Position numbers and translations under genes: made by a program. Source: an uncultured Muribaculaceae bacterium (lineage in GTDB: Bacteria; Bacteroidota; Bacteroidia; Bacteroidales; Muribaculaceae). From it: a DNA stretch of 64,000 nucleotides. The DNA is taken from the NCBI GenBank assembly GCA_905233915.1, contig CAJOFM010000011.1, forward strand, positions 1 through 64,000. The letters run 5' to 3'. The stretch's first letter is position 1; every line of letters starts with the position of its first letter. Below the pieces are notes generated by a model that was not told the DNA's origin, searched no databases, and worked only from the letters and a program-made list of their open reading frames with translations. Positions 1 to 8,454 of this stretch are shown here, piece after piece.

Positions 1-30
1 TTTTCCGCTATGCAATAATCGCCTTGAAAA

Positions 31-94
31 TTCATCCTGCAAAATGAACCTTAGAACCACTATATGTGATTTTCATCCTGCAAAATGAACCTTA
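31..94. repeat. Two exact 23-bp direct repeats
   Basis: The same 23 bp, beginning TTCATCCTGCAAAATGAA, occurs at 31-53 and 72-94. Each copy can fold on itself (TTCAT pairs with ATGAA across CCTGCAAA). They lie downstream of the starch operon terminator. The rest of positions 1-282 has no convincing gene. Confidence 0.75.
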
Positions 95-187
95 CGCCTT
101 AATTTAGTACTATTCGTGTCAGCAAACATAGCATGATTCGCTGTTTTGCACCATAACCGGCCCATCAACCAGATGTCGCAGAGCATG

Positions 188-216
188 AAAAAAGGGAGGT
201 ATCAGTGATATCTCCC
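188..216 (-). terminator. Intrinsic terminator of the susCDE operon
   Basis: On the minus strand a 9-bp stem (ATATCTCCC-type arm pairing with GGGAGGTAT, one G-T wobble) is followed directly by a run of six T. It lies about 65 nt after the stop of the SusE-position lipoprotein, as expected for the operon end. Confidence 0.75.
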
Positions 217-282
217 CTCCTGTCAATAAAGGCAGAACTGAAGAAGCAGGCAAGAGTTCTGCCTTGGAATGAAGAAATGCAA

Positions 283-1704
283 TTATTTAGGTGTCACACC
301 ACTGGCTGTCACCGTGAGATAGAAATCACGATCAAGCACAACGTCATAGTCGGGCGTCTGCGAGCCACCACCATTGTTGTTGAAAATCAGATGCTCGGTC
401 TCACCGGCACTGGTGAATTCCCAGTAAGTGTAATTCACGCCATCGATGGTCTTGTTGCCAGTGGGCAGTGCTCCCGGCCAACCGCCAAAGAACTCCTTGT
501 CACCGTAAGCATACAGGGCAATGGCATCCCAACCCGTCTGGTTGTCGATGTAGATGTAATGCACCTCGCTAGGCGTGGGTTCGGGGGTATCGCCGCCACC
601 GGTGTAGGTATTGGGATCAATCTCGGTCACACCGCTGGCAGCCACCTCCAGATAGACGTCATGATCGATGGTGTAAGCGAAGTCGGCCAACTGGGTGCCT
701 CCACCAGCGTTGTTGAAGATAAGATTCTCGCTCAAACCAGTATTGGCCTCGCCCATGTCGAAGTAGGTATAGGTCACACCCTTGATGGTTTGCTCACCCG
801 TGGGAGCCATGCCAGGCCAGCCACCGTTCAGGTCGTTCTTGTCGCCCCACATGTACAGCGTGATGTCGTCCCAGCCGGTCTTATTCACGATAAACACTGC
901 AAAGCCGTCATGCTCCACGACCTCAGGCTCGACCAACTCCTCGACACCGCTCGCGGTCACACGCAGATAGATATCGCGGTCGATGGTAAAGTTGAAGTCG
1001 GCCAGCTGGGAGCCTTCACCATTGTTGAAGATAAGGTTCTCGTTCAGACCGGTGTTAGCAGCGCCCATGTCAAAGTAGGTGTACTCGGTACCAGCAATCT
1101 TCTGCTTGCCTGTGGGCGTCATGCCGGGCCATCCACCGTTCAGGTCGTTCTTGTCACCCCACATATAGAGGTTCAGGTTAGCCCAACCCGTCTCGTCAAG
1201 CACATAGACCACATAGCCGTCATGCTCAATTTCGGGTTCGTCACCACTCCAATAGTAGCTCTCCCAGCGCTCACCCCACACGTTGGTGAAGGTGCCGAGA
1301 CCAGGATTGTCGGTATGGCAGGCCATTTCGCCCTTGACGGTAAACTCTGTACCCTGGGTTGCGCTGTAGAAACGGAAGCCATCGGCCAGCGTCTTGCCCG
1401 ACACAAAGGTGGAAGGATCCAGATAGATGCCCCACTTGATGTCGCTGTTAGGAGCCTTCATAAGTTTCCACTCTTCCTTGCCCATCGAAGCGCTGTCGCC
1501 ATTGAAGGCGCCCATGATGTAGATTTCCTCATCGACCGATGTGCCGAAGGGAGCGATGAACTCAAGCAGGATGCGGTCGGCACGCGTCTCAAACTGTTGG
1601 CGCTCGTGGTCAAAGATGATGTCCTCATCCTTGGAGCAGCTGGTCATCACACTCAATGCAGCCAGCAGCACCACCATCAGACTATATATATTCCTTGTTT
1701 TCAT
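283..1704 (-). CDS. SusE/SusF-position outer-membrane lipoprotein with three CBM26-like starch-binding repeats
   Basis: Surface lipoprotein expected to bind starch next to the SusCD transporter. The signal peptide ends in a lipobox with Cys at residue 23. Residues about 40-155 form an N-terminal domain. Three homologous modules of about 100 residues follow (about 161-263, 264-377, 381-473). Each has the pattern TGW...LY.(W/Y)GD...GGWPG, then Y(F/W)(D/E) and LIFNN, which resembles starch-binding module family CBM26. The first two modules are very similar even at DNA level; the third is more diverged. It is last in the operon, 27 nt after susD, and is followed by a terminator. Typical SusE/SusF proteins carry other starch-binding folds, so the name is positional. 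Family is confident; ligand is inferred from module and neighbours. Confidence 0.85.
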   Translation of the reverse strand: MKTRNIYSLMVVLLAALSVMTSCSKDEDIIFDHERQQFETRADRILLEFIAPFGTSVDEEIYIMGAFNGDSASMGKEEWKLMKAPNSDIKWGIYLDPSTFVSGKTLADGFRFYSATQGTEFTVKGEMACHTDNPGLGTFTNVWGERWESYYWSGDEPEIEHDGYVVYVLDETGWANLNLYMWGDKNDLNGGWPGMTPTGKQKIAGTEYTYFDMGAANTGLNENLIFNNGEGSQLADFNFTIDRDIYLRVTASGVEELVEPEVVEHDGFAVFIVNKTGWDDITLYMWGDKNDLNGGWPGMAPTGEQTIKGVTYTYFDMGEANTGLSENLIFNNAGGGTQLADFAYTIDHDVYLEVAASGVTEIDPNTYTGGGDTPEPTPSEVHYIYIDNQTGWDAIALYAYGDKEFFGGWPGALPTGNKTIDGVNYTYWEFTSAGETEHLIFNNNGGGSQTPDYDVVLDRDFYLTVTASGVTPK

Positions 1705-1731
1705 ATCGTTGTCTTTTATTTGGATTTACGA

Positions 1732-3561
1732 TTAATAATTGGGATTCTGGACCAAGCCAGGGTTAACCGAAAGTGCCGACTGCGGCAGCGGATACCACTC
1801 ATACTTGCTGCTGCGCTGTGCAGGCAGGTCGATGCCAGCCTCGGTAGCACGACCCCAGAACCACCAGGTGCCCTGTGTGAACTTGTTGAAACGGCGCAAG
1901 TCGGTGCGGCGACGGTTGCCCTCGCCCAGGTATTCCTTACCCCACTCACTCAACATCCAGTCCATATCGAAGGCGGTGAACCCAGGTCCAGCCACTGCAA
2001 GGGCAGCGGCACGGTTGGCTGCAGAGAAGTAACGCTGGCGAACGGCGTCGACATAGTTCTTAGCCTCGCCACTATTGCCCTTGCGCATCTCGCACTCAGC
2101 GACATTGTAATAGGCCTCGGCCAAGCGAAACTGCACGTCGTCAATCGACTTGAAGCCGCCAGCATCATCAGTGGGATAAAGCGGATACTTCACCAAACGC
2201 ACACCCGAGTTGGTCTCACCCCAGCGGGGGCTCATAACGGTTTCCAAGGTGCGTCCCTGGTTCAAGAAAGTGCCCACCTGATCGACATACACCAGATCCT
2301 GACCATCACGGTCGGCATCGGCCTTGAGCACGTCGCCAGTACCGAAGTTGGCACGCATCACGCCCTTGAGGAACATACCAGGCCCGTGGGTCTTGGTCGT
2401 CACATTATATACATAGTTCTGCTTGCGGATGTCACGATCGTCAAAGCGCTCGTAGGGAGCACCTAACTTGTCGTTATAGGGAGCGTCAAGGAAACACTTG
2501 GCACCTTCACTACCACCAGTGGGCAGCACGGTACCGGAGTTGTCGTAGCTGGGCACCAGGCACACGCAGTTCCATGCACCGATGCCGTCATAGGACTGTC
2601 CGAAGTAATCGGCATAGCCATACCACATGCCCACCATGGTGCGCACGTTGCTGATGGCATTGGCTGCACCCTGACCGTCCTCGGCAGCGAGAGCGAAGAT
2701 AACCTCGGGGCACTTCACATTGTCGATGCTGTACAAATCGCGGTAGTTGTCAGCCAGAGCATACTTACCGAAGTCACCATTGATGATCTGCTTGGACAAA
2801 GCCTCGCACTCCTCATAGTGGGCCTCGTTGATGAAAATTTCGGCATTAAGCAGCAGACGGGCCTTGAGCATGCGGTTCATCGCCTGGTTGGCGCGATTCA
2901 CGGTAGTGCGGCTGCCGTCCTCGCGTGCAAGCTGTTCAACGGTCTCGTCCAGCTCATTGAGAATGAATTCATAGATTTTCCTGCAAGAGGTGTTCCAGTC
3001 GGGGTCGGCTGTTCCAGGGACCTCACTGCCAGCCTTGACGTTCAAGGGCAGAGCACCGCCCCACAACTCAAACAGGCAGTAGTAGTTCCATGCGCGGATA
3101 GTGCGCACCTCAGCCACATACTGGTTGAGTTTCTCTTGAGACATGCCCAGTTCCTCGGCATGAAGTCCCTCAAGGTCGTTGAGCAACAAGTTGGCAAGAC
3201 CCACAGCGGTCCAAGCGCCAGACCATGCATTCTGGATGATGGTGGACTCACTGTTCCAGTTGTGCCATGACAATACAGTCTTCATAGCCTCATCCCATCC
3301 CCACTGGCCACCGTTCCACACGCGCCAGGTGAGTTGGTCGGCGGGATACTCGCTCAGGTGGAAAAAGTTTTCGCCTGCAAGGGTCGAAGAGGTCTGGTTA
3401 TAAATGGCAGCAACTGCGCCCTTTACGCTGGCTTCGTTCTGATAATAAACAGTGGCGTCGATGCGGTCGTTTACTTTCTCATCGAGGTCGGTGCATGATG
3501 ACAGACCCAGCACGCCCACTGCAATCGCTATAATGATATTTAAATAGTTCTTCATAATCAT
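1732..3561 (-). CDS. susD: SusD/RagB family nutrient-binding outer-membrane lipoprotein
   Basis: Forms the lid of the SusCD import complex on the cell surface and binds glycan. The N-terminus is a short hydrophobic signal ending LGLSSC (lipobox). The following sequence has the SusD pattern: the Y-x-N-E-A-S-V-K-G segment, the central TPR-like helices around WNYYCLFELWGG, and the C-terminal region ending in a Y-E-W-Y-P-L-P motif followed by NPGLVQNPNY. Its 609 residues are at the upper end for SusD. It starts 15 nt after susC. The substrate is inferred to be starch or maltooligosaccharide from the neighbouring CBM26 lipoprotein and GH13 amylase. Confidence 0.93.
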   Translation of the reverse strand: MIMKNYLNIIIAIAVGVLGLSSCTDLDEKVNDRIDATVYYQNEASVKGAVAAIYNQTSSTLAGENFFHLSEYPADQLTWRVWNGGQWGWDEAMKTVLSWHNWNSESTIIQNAWSGAWTAVGLANLLLNDLEGLHAEELGMSQEKLNQYVAEVRTIRAWNYYCLFELWGGALPLNVKAGSEVPGTADPDWNTSCRKIYEFILNELDETVEQLAREDGSRTTVNRANQAMNRMLKARLLLNAEIFINEAHYEECEALSKQIINGDFGKYALADNYRDLYSIDNVKCPEVIFALAAEDGQGAANAISNVRTMVGMWYGYADYFGQSYDGIGAWNCVCLVPSYDNSGTVLPTGGSEGAKCFLDAPYNDKLGAPYERFDDRDIRKQNYVYNVTTKTHGPGMFLKGVMRANFGTGDVLKADADRDGQDLVYVDQVGTFLNQGRTLETVMSPRWGETNSGVRLVKYPLYPTDDAGGFKSIDDVQFRLAEAYYNVAECEMRKGNSGEAKNYVDAVRQRYFSAANRAAALAVAGPGFTAFDMDWMLSEWGKEYLGEGNRRRTDLRRFNKFTQGTWWFWGRATEAGIDLPAQRSSKYEWYPLPQSALSVNPGLVQNPNY

Positions 3562-3576
3562 TGATGTATATATTGA

Positions 3577-6534
3577 TTAGTGGAAACGAACGGTTACACC
3601 CAGCGTGAACTGGAAGGCCTGAGGATAGGCGCTGTTGGTGTCGATACCCGGGGTGATGCCCGTTGAAGTGACAATAGAGGGATCGTTGCCCTTATAGCCC
3701 GTGATGGTGAACAGGTTATTGGCCGAAAGATAGACACGCACGCTCTCAAGCATGTTGCGCTTTTCAGGAGAGAAGGTGTAACCCAGGGTCACGTTGTCAA
3801 GCTTGAAGTAGTTACCGTTCTCGAGGAAGTAGCTCGAGATGATGCTACCGCCGGCATTGATGTCGGCATAGTCGGTGTAAGCACTGGCCAGCACGTTATC
3901 GGTACCACAACCCTTCAGGCCCATGCCATAACGACGCATGTTGAAGATCTTGTAACCGAATGCTCCGCGCATCAGTGTGCTCAGGTCCCAACGGCCCCAG
4001 GTGAACGAGTTGGTCCATCCCAGGAAGTGCTTGGGTGCACCATTGCCGATGTTGCGCTTCCAGGCGGGATCGGCCTGGGCGGCGGGTACTGCATTGCCGT
4101 CATTGTCATAGACCAGGAACAATCCGTTCTCATCGATACCGGCATGCTCAAAGCCGTAATACTGACCAATCAGGCCACCTTCTTCTACACGGAAGAAGTA
4201 CTCGCTGGTTCCCACGCCAGGCTTGCGATAGAGATCCAGGTAACTCATCTGATAAACGTCGCTTGACAGTTTGGTGAGCTTGGTCTTGCCTGTACTCCAG
4301 TTGATACCAGTGGTCCACTTCAAGGCGGTCTTGGTCAGCACATCATAGTCCAGCACCAGCTCAAAACCGGTGTTCTTGGTGGTACCCACATTCACCAGAA
4401 TGGAATTGTAGATGAACGGGGGTTGGGGAGCGGTGTAATTGTAGAGCAGATCCTGCGAGCGGCGGTCATAGAATTCAGCGCTTCCACGCAGGCGGCTGTC
4501 AAATGCCACAAAGTCGACACCCACGTTGAAGGCGGTTGATTTCTCCCATGCCAGGTCGGGGTTAGCGTTGACCGAGGGGGCATAGCCGTTAATCCACTCG
4601 CCGTCGATGTAATAGGCGCCATAGCCGCTGTAGGTCGAGAGCGACTGGTAGGCGTTGAAGTCGCTACGGCCAGTCACACCATAAGAGATGCGGGGCTTAA
4701 GGCTCTGGAAAGTGCGGGAAAGGCCTTCGGCGAAGGGGGTACGGATGATTTCCCAAGCCAGCGATACCGAGGGGAAGTTACCCCACTTCTTGTTGGCACC
4801 GAACTTGGTGCTACCCTCGTGACGCATCGATGCGGCAGCAAAGAGCATATTCCTGTAGTTATAGTTCAAGCGGCCGAAGAAGCCGATGAGGGTCGATTCA
4901 GATGAGCCTGCCCACATGTTAGCTTTACCGTCACGCAGGTAGGTACCATTGCTGATGCCATGATAGCTCATGCTGTCATACACAAAGCCCATGTTCTCGT
5001 TACCGCTTTGCTCCCAGCGCGTGCGCTCCCACGAGTAACCAACAACAGCCTTGAGCTGGTGGTCGTCGAGGGTAAGGGTATAGTTACCCAACCACTCCAG
5101 GCGGTTGGTCCACCACTTCTGGTAGTTGATGTTGGCGCGGCCTGCATAGCCGTTCCAGTAGCTCTCGCTTGAGGTGCTGGGAGTGTAGAAGTTAGACTTC
5201 AGGTCGTTGTACTGCAAGGCATAGCTGAGCGACGTGTTCAGCAAGTGATGGTCGCTGCGGATGATGTTGAGCTTAACATCACCGTTACCCAGCAGATAGA
5301 CGCGGTCACCGTTGCTCACATTGTTCTTCAAGTCGTTCACCGGATTGTGGATGTCGGTGGGGCTGTTGGGCTGATAGTAGGTTCCGTCCTCGTTAAACAC
5401 GGGAATAGTGGGGTTCATGGTCAGGGCGGTGTCAAACAGACCGTCGTTGCCCCATTTCTCATGAACTTTGCGGCCCGAGAGAGAAGCATTGAACTGCAAG
5501 AGGCCGTCAAGAACCCGCTGCTCACCCACAAAACGTGCACCATATTCCTCACGGCCAGACACGATGTCCAGACCATTGCCGCGCTTGTAGTTGACCGAAG
5601 CACCAAAATAACCATTCTTGGTCGAGCTGTCTATAGACAGGTACTGGTTCAGGTTGTAGCTCATCGGACGGGTAATCTCGTCCCACCAATTAGTGTCACC
5701 ACCATAATCCTGTCCACGGCGTGAACGACGGAACTCTTCGGTAGTGAGAATACGGGGCTTGGGTTTGGCGAAGTTGGCAGCAAAGTAGCTGTCATAGGTC
5801 ACAGTGGTCACACCAGGGGCGCCAGCGCCTTTCTTGGTCGTTACCAGGATGACACCGTTGGCACCACGGGTACCATAGATGGCGGCCGAACCGGCATCCT
5901 TGAGGACCGTGATGCTCTCAACGTCCTGGGTAGCGATGTTGCGCAAGTCGCCGCCAGCGATACCATCGATAACGATGAGTGGTCCGTTTGACGCAGTCAG
6001 TGAACCGGCACCACGCACCTGGAAGTCGGTCATCGAGTTAGGATTGGCAGCAGCAGCGGTGCTCACATTCAAACCAGCCACCTTACCTGCAACCAGTGCC
6101 AGAGGGTCGCTGGCAAGACCCTGATTGAACTGCTTTTTGTCAATCTGCACAACCGAACTTGAAATCTCCTTCTTGGCCAGTGAGCCATAACCCACAACCA
6201 CGACCTCGTTGAGTTGCGAGCGCTCCTCGGAAAGAATGATTTCTAGATGGCTCTGGCCATTGATTGATACTTCTTGTGTCTCATAACCGATATAGGAGAC
6301 AACAAGGGTTCCGTTACTCGGAGCATTCTCGATGGTGAATCGACCATCAAAATCCGTAACACTTCCATTGGATGTGCCCTTGACAGCGACACTGGCGCCA
6401 ATCAGGTCCTCGCCGGTCTCGTCCACAATATGACCGGTGACCGTCATGGTCTGCGCCGAAATGCCAAAGGCAAGCATCATTGCAGCACACACCAGCAGTG
6501 CGCGTTGCAGCATTCTTGTTTTACATTTCTTCAT
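3577..6534 (-). CDS. susC: SusC/RagA family TonB-linked outer-membrane transporter
   Basis: TonB-dependent beta-barrel that imports oligosaccharides. Signal peptide about 1-27; carboxypeptidase-D-like regulatory domain about 30-105 (VTGHIVDETGEDLIGASVAVKGT); the connecting motif NEVVVVGYG; plug domain with the (V)RGAGS and TRGANGVILVTTKKG signatures; then a long barrel ending in aromatic ...TLGVTVRFH. Length 985 aa is normal. It is first in a three-gene operon with susD and the CBM26 lipoprotein. A good promoter lies about 70 nt upstream, so it is probably transcribed independently of the regulator and amylase. Confidence 0.95.
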   Translation of the reverse strand: MKKCKTRMLQRALLVCAAMMLAFGISAQTMTVTGHIVDETGEDLIGASVAVKGTSNGSVTDFDGRFTIENAPSNGTLVVSYIGYETQEVSINGQSHLEIILSEERSQLNEVVVVGYGSLAKKEISSSVVQIDKKQFNQGLASDPLALVAGKVAGLNVSTAAAANPNSMTDFQVRGAGSLTASNGPLIVIDGIAGGDLRNIATQDVESITVLKDAGSAAIYGTRGANGVILVTTKKGAGAPGVTTVTYDSYFAANFAKPKPRILTTEEFRRSRRGQDYGGDTNWWDEITRPMSYNLNQYLSIDSSTKNGYFGASVNYKRGNGLDIVSGREEYGARFVGEQRVLDGLLQFNASLSGRKVHEKWGNDGLFDTALTMNPTIPVFNEDGTYYQPNSPTDIHNPVNDLKNNVSNGDRVYLLGNGDVKLNIIRSDHHLLNTSLSYALQYNDLKSNFYTPSTSSESYWNGYAGRANINYQKWWTNRLEWLGNYTLTLDDHQLKAVVGYSWERTRWEQSGNENMGFVYDSMSYHGISNGTYLRDGKANMWAGSSESTLIGFFGRLNYNYRNMLFAAASMRHEGSTKFGANKKWGNFPSVSLAWEIIRTPFAEGLSRTFQSLKPRISYGVTGRSDFNAYQSLSTYSGYGAYYIDGEWINGYAPSVNANPDLAWEKSTAFNVGVDFVAFDSRLRGSAEFYDRRSQDLLYNYTAPQPPFIYNSILVNVGTTKNTGFELVLDYDVLTKTALKWTTGINWSTGKTKLTKLSSDVYQMSYLDLYRKPGVGTSEYFFRVEEGGLIGQYYGFEHAGIDENGLFLVYDNDGNAVPAAQADPAWKRNIGNGAPKHFLGWTNSFTWGRWDLSTLMRGAFGYKIFNMRRYGMGLKGCGTDNVLASAYTDYADINAGGSIISSYFLENGNYFKLDNVTLGYTFSPEKRNMLESVRVYLSANNLFTITGYKGNDPSIVTSTGITPGIDTNSAYPQAFQFTLGVTVRFH

Positions 6535-6604
6535 ATTAAAAAATTTTGAAAAATATATAATATTATTCTAATCTGTTAAGATTGCGTCAATGGGTTAAGC
6601 ATTG

Positions 6605-6635
6605 CAAATTTACAACGCTCACATCATTGGCTAAA
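6605..6635 (-). promoter_or_regulatory. Bacteroides-type promoter of susC operon
   Basis: On the minus strand TTTA (-33 box, consensus TTTG) is separated by 19 bp from TAAATTTG (-7 box, consensus TAnnTTTG), about 70 nt before the susC start. Confidence 0.65.
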
Positions 6636-6741
6636 GGCCCTCAAGATAAAATCAAACTTTAATTACAATTCATCCATTTGATTACCAGCATTTTGCATAT
6701 CATTGTAACCACCAAAAATCTAAATGGTTTTAAAACATAAA

Positions 6742-6761
6742 GAGCGCTTAGAAGAGCGCTC
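6742..6761 (-). terminator. Terminator after the SusR-like gene
   Basis: Perfect 7-bp stem GAGCGCT/AGCGCTC with a 6-nt loop, 25 nt after the regulator stop, followed on the minus strand by TTTATGTTTT. It separates the regulator transcript from susC. Confidence 0.6.
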
Positions 6762-6785
6762 AACACAACATGAATGGTAGTTAAG

Positions 6786-8420
6786 TCAGAGGTCGATCGC
6801 CTTGACTTGGGCCTCAAAGTTCTCTTTGCTGATGGCACGTGCCTTGAGTTTGGAGCGGTAGGTGTAGATGGTGGTGAGGCTGGCGCGCAAGATGTTGGCA
6901 ATGCTCTGGTTGTCGGTTATGCCGATGCGAATAAGGGCGAGCACGCGCGACTCGGTGGTCAGGCGCTTGCCCTGCTTGACCTCAATCTTGCCGTCCTCTT
7001 GCAGCAGTTTGTTCACCTCATCGACGAAGTTTGGATAGATGTTCAAGAACGCGTTATCGAAATTCTCATAGAACAATTGGGCATTCTCGTTGCCAAAATG
7101 GGTGCTTTTCAATTCACGGGCCAACTCCTCGGTCTTGCGGTCGCGGAACAGGCGATACATGGCCTTGCGCTGTTCCTCGCCACGGTCAATGAAGCGGCTG
7201 GATAGGGTCAAGAATCGTGCGATATACTCTTCCTTGAGTTTCTCGCGCTCTTGCAACTGGCTATTGGTCTCATGCAGCTGACCGACGGTGTCGCCAAGCC
7301 GGGCATTGACCTGCCGCAACTGCTCATTGATGGCTTTCTTCTGCTCATTCAGGCGGCGATAGCGCTTGAGCAACTGATAAATGGCCACCACGCCAACGAC
7401 AAGCATCAAGGCAATCAGCGAAATCGCGGCCAATAGCCACATCATGTTGCGATGGTTGCGCTCTTGCTTGGTCTGGTAGGCATTCAGGATTTTGGGCACG
7501 ATGTGGGAGGCCTGGATGTTGCGCAGGCGCGTGCCGTAGAAATTAGCGTCGTCCACTGCCACCCGCATGTAACGATAGGCTCGGTCGATGTCCCCCTCGT
7601 CAAATAGGCGGTCGGCAATCGCCCTAAGCGACGTGTTCTCGCGAATGCAACCCTCCAAGTCGCTCTCGGCACTCTTGATAAGGTAATGCATCTGATGCTC
7701 CTTGTCACCCATCTGGCCATAATGGAACGACATCGTGCTGGTGATAATGGAATAGATGCGGTCGCCACTCTTGTAATTATTCAGCAGCTTAGTCAACAGA
7801 TCTATTGCCTGCTGGGGTTGGCCACTGTCGGCAAGGCGTTCGGCTAGCGTCAACTGGTAATCCAGATTGTCATGAGACATGTTGATGTCGGCGATGCGGC
7901 GACGCAAATCGACAAGACGCTGCACATATTCTGCGGCATACTGTGTGCCTTGCATGTACTCGGCCTGATAAATGAGCAGATCGGTCTGGGTGCGGTAATA
8001 GCGGATGAGTTGGTCGGCATCCAGGCTGGACATGTCGATCTGGTCAAGGGTGGATTGTGCCTTGTCCATGAGGCATGCGGTAGAGAGGATGTGCGCCAAG
8101 TCCAAACGAGACTCGTTCAACAGGCGCTTTTCTCCCATCAGCTCAGCCAAATGCAGGCACTCGCTCACGCAAGCATGAGCCGAGTCATACTGATAGGCGG
8201 CATATTCCTCATACAGACGATGCAGGACAAGGTATCTGTCTTCAATTTTGGACAGTTTGTTCAAGTCGGCTTTCATCGATGAGAGTCGCGCCTCCTTCTC
8301 GGCAATGATCCTAGGCTGAGCGGCAATAAGACTGTCCAGCCTATTAAAAGCCTCAGTGCCAGCCAGCACCCTGAGGGAGCACAGCGTCAAAACCGCTAAT
8401 ATTACCACACTTCGCCTCAT
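6786..8420 (-). CDS. SusR-like membrane-spanning transcriptional regulator (DUF6377 type)
   Basis: Probably senses starch breakdown products and activates the neighbouring sus genes. Signal peptide or first hydrophobic segment 1-20; a helical TPR-like region about 30-320; one clear transmembrane helix near 325-347 (WLLAAISLIALMLVVGVVAI); a coiled coil rich in Q, L, R and E just after it; C-terminal LuxR-like helix-turn-helix about 485-535 (the segment around ALIRIGITDNQSIANIL). This one-component, membrane-tethered layout matches B. thetaiotaomicron SusR as I recall it. The gene lies 34 nt downstream of the amylase on the same strand and probably shares its transcript. It ends before susC with its own terminator. 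Confidence 0.8.
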   Translation of the reverse strand: MRRSVVILAVLTLCSLRVLAGTEAFNRLDSLIAAQPRIIAEKEARLSSMKADLNKLSKIEDRYLVLHRLYEEYAAYQYDSAHACVSECLHLAELMGEKRLLNESRLDLAHILSTACLMDKAQSTLDQIDMSSLDADQLIRYYRTQTDLLIYQAEYMQGTQYAAEYVQRLVDLRRRIADINMSHDNLDYQLTLAERLADSGQPQQAIDLLTKLLNNYKSGDRIYSIITSTMSFHYGQMGDKEHQMHYLIKSAESDLEGCIRENTSLRAIADRLFDEGDIDRAYRYMRVAVDDANFYGTRLRNIQASHIVPKILNAYQTKQERNHRNMMWLLAAISLIALMLVVGVVAIYQLLKRYRRLNEQKKAINEQLRQVNARLGDTVGQLHETNSQLQEREKLKEEYIARFLTLSSRFIDRGEEQRKAMYRLFRDRKTEELARELKSTHFGNENAQLFYENFDNAFLNIYPNFVDEVNKLLQEDGKIEVKQGKRLTTESRVLALIRIGITDNQSIANILRASLTTIYTYRSKLKARAISKENFEAQVKAIDL

Positions 8421-8454
8421 CTCAGTTCACACTAGACTAGAAAAACGCCTTACA

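Noticed and set aside
205..2466. 753-codon open frame on the plus strand opposite the CBM26 lipoprotein and susD
   Set aside because: Both opposite genes have clear family signatures, signal peptides and operon spacing. The plus-strand translation has no recognisable domain and spans two genes, so it is an antisense shadow of codon bias.
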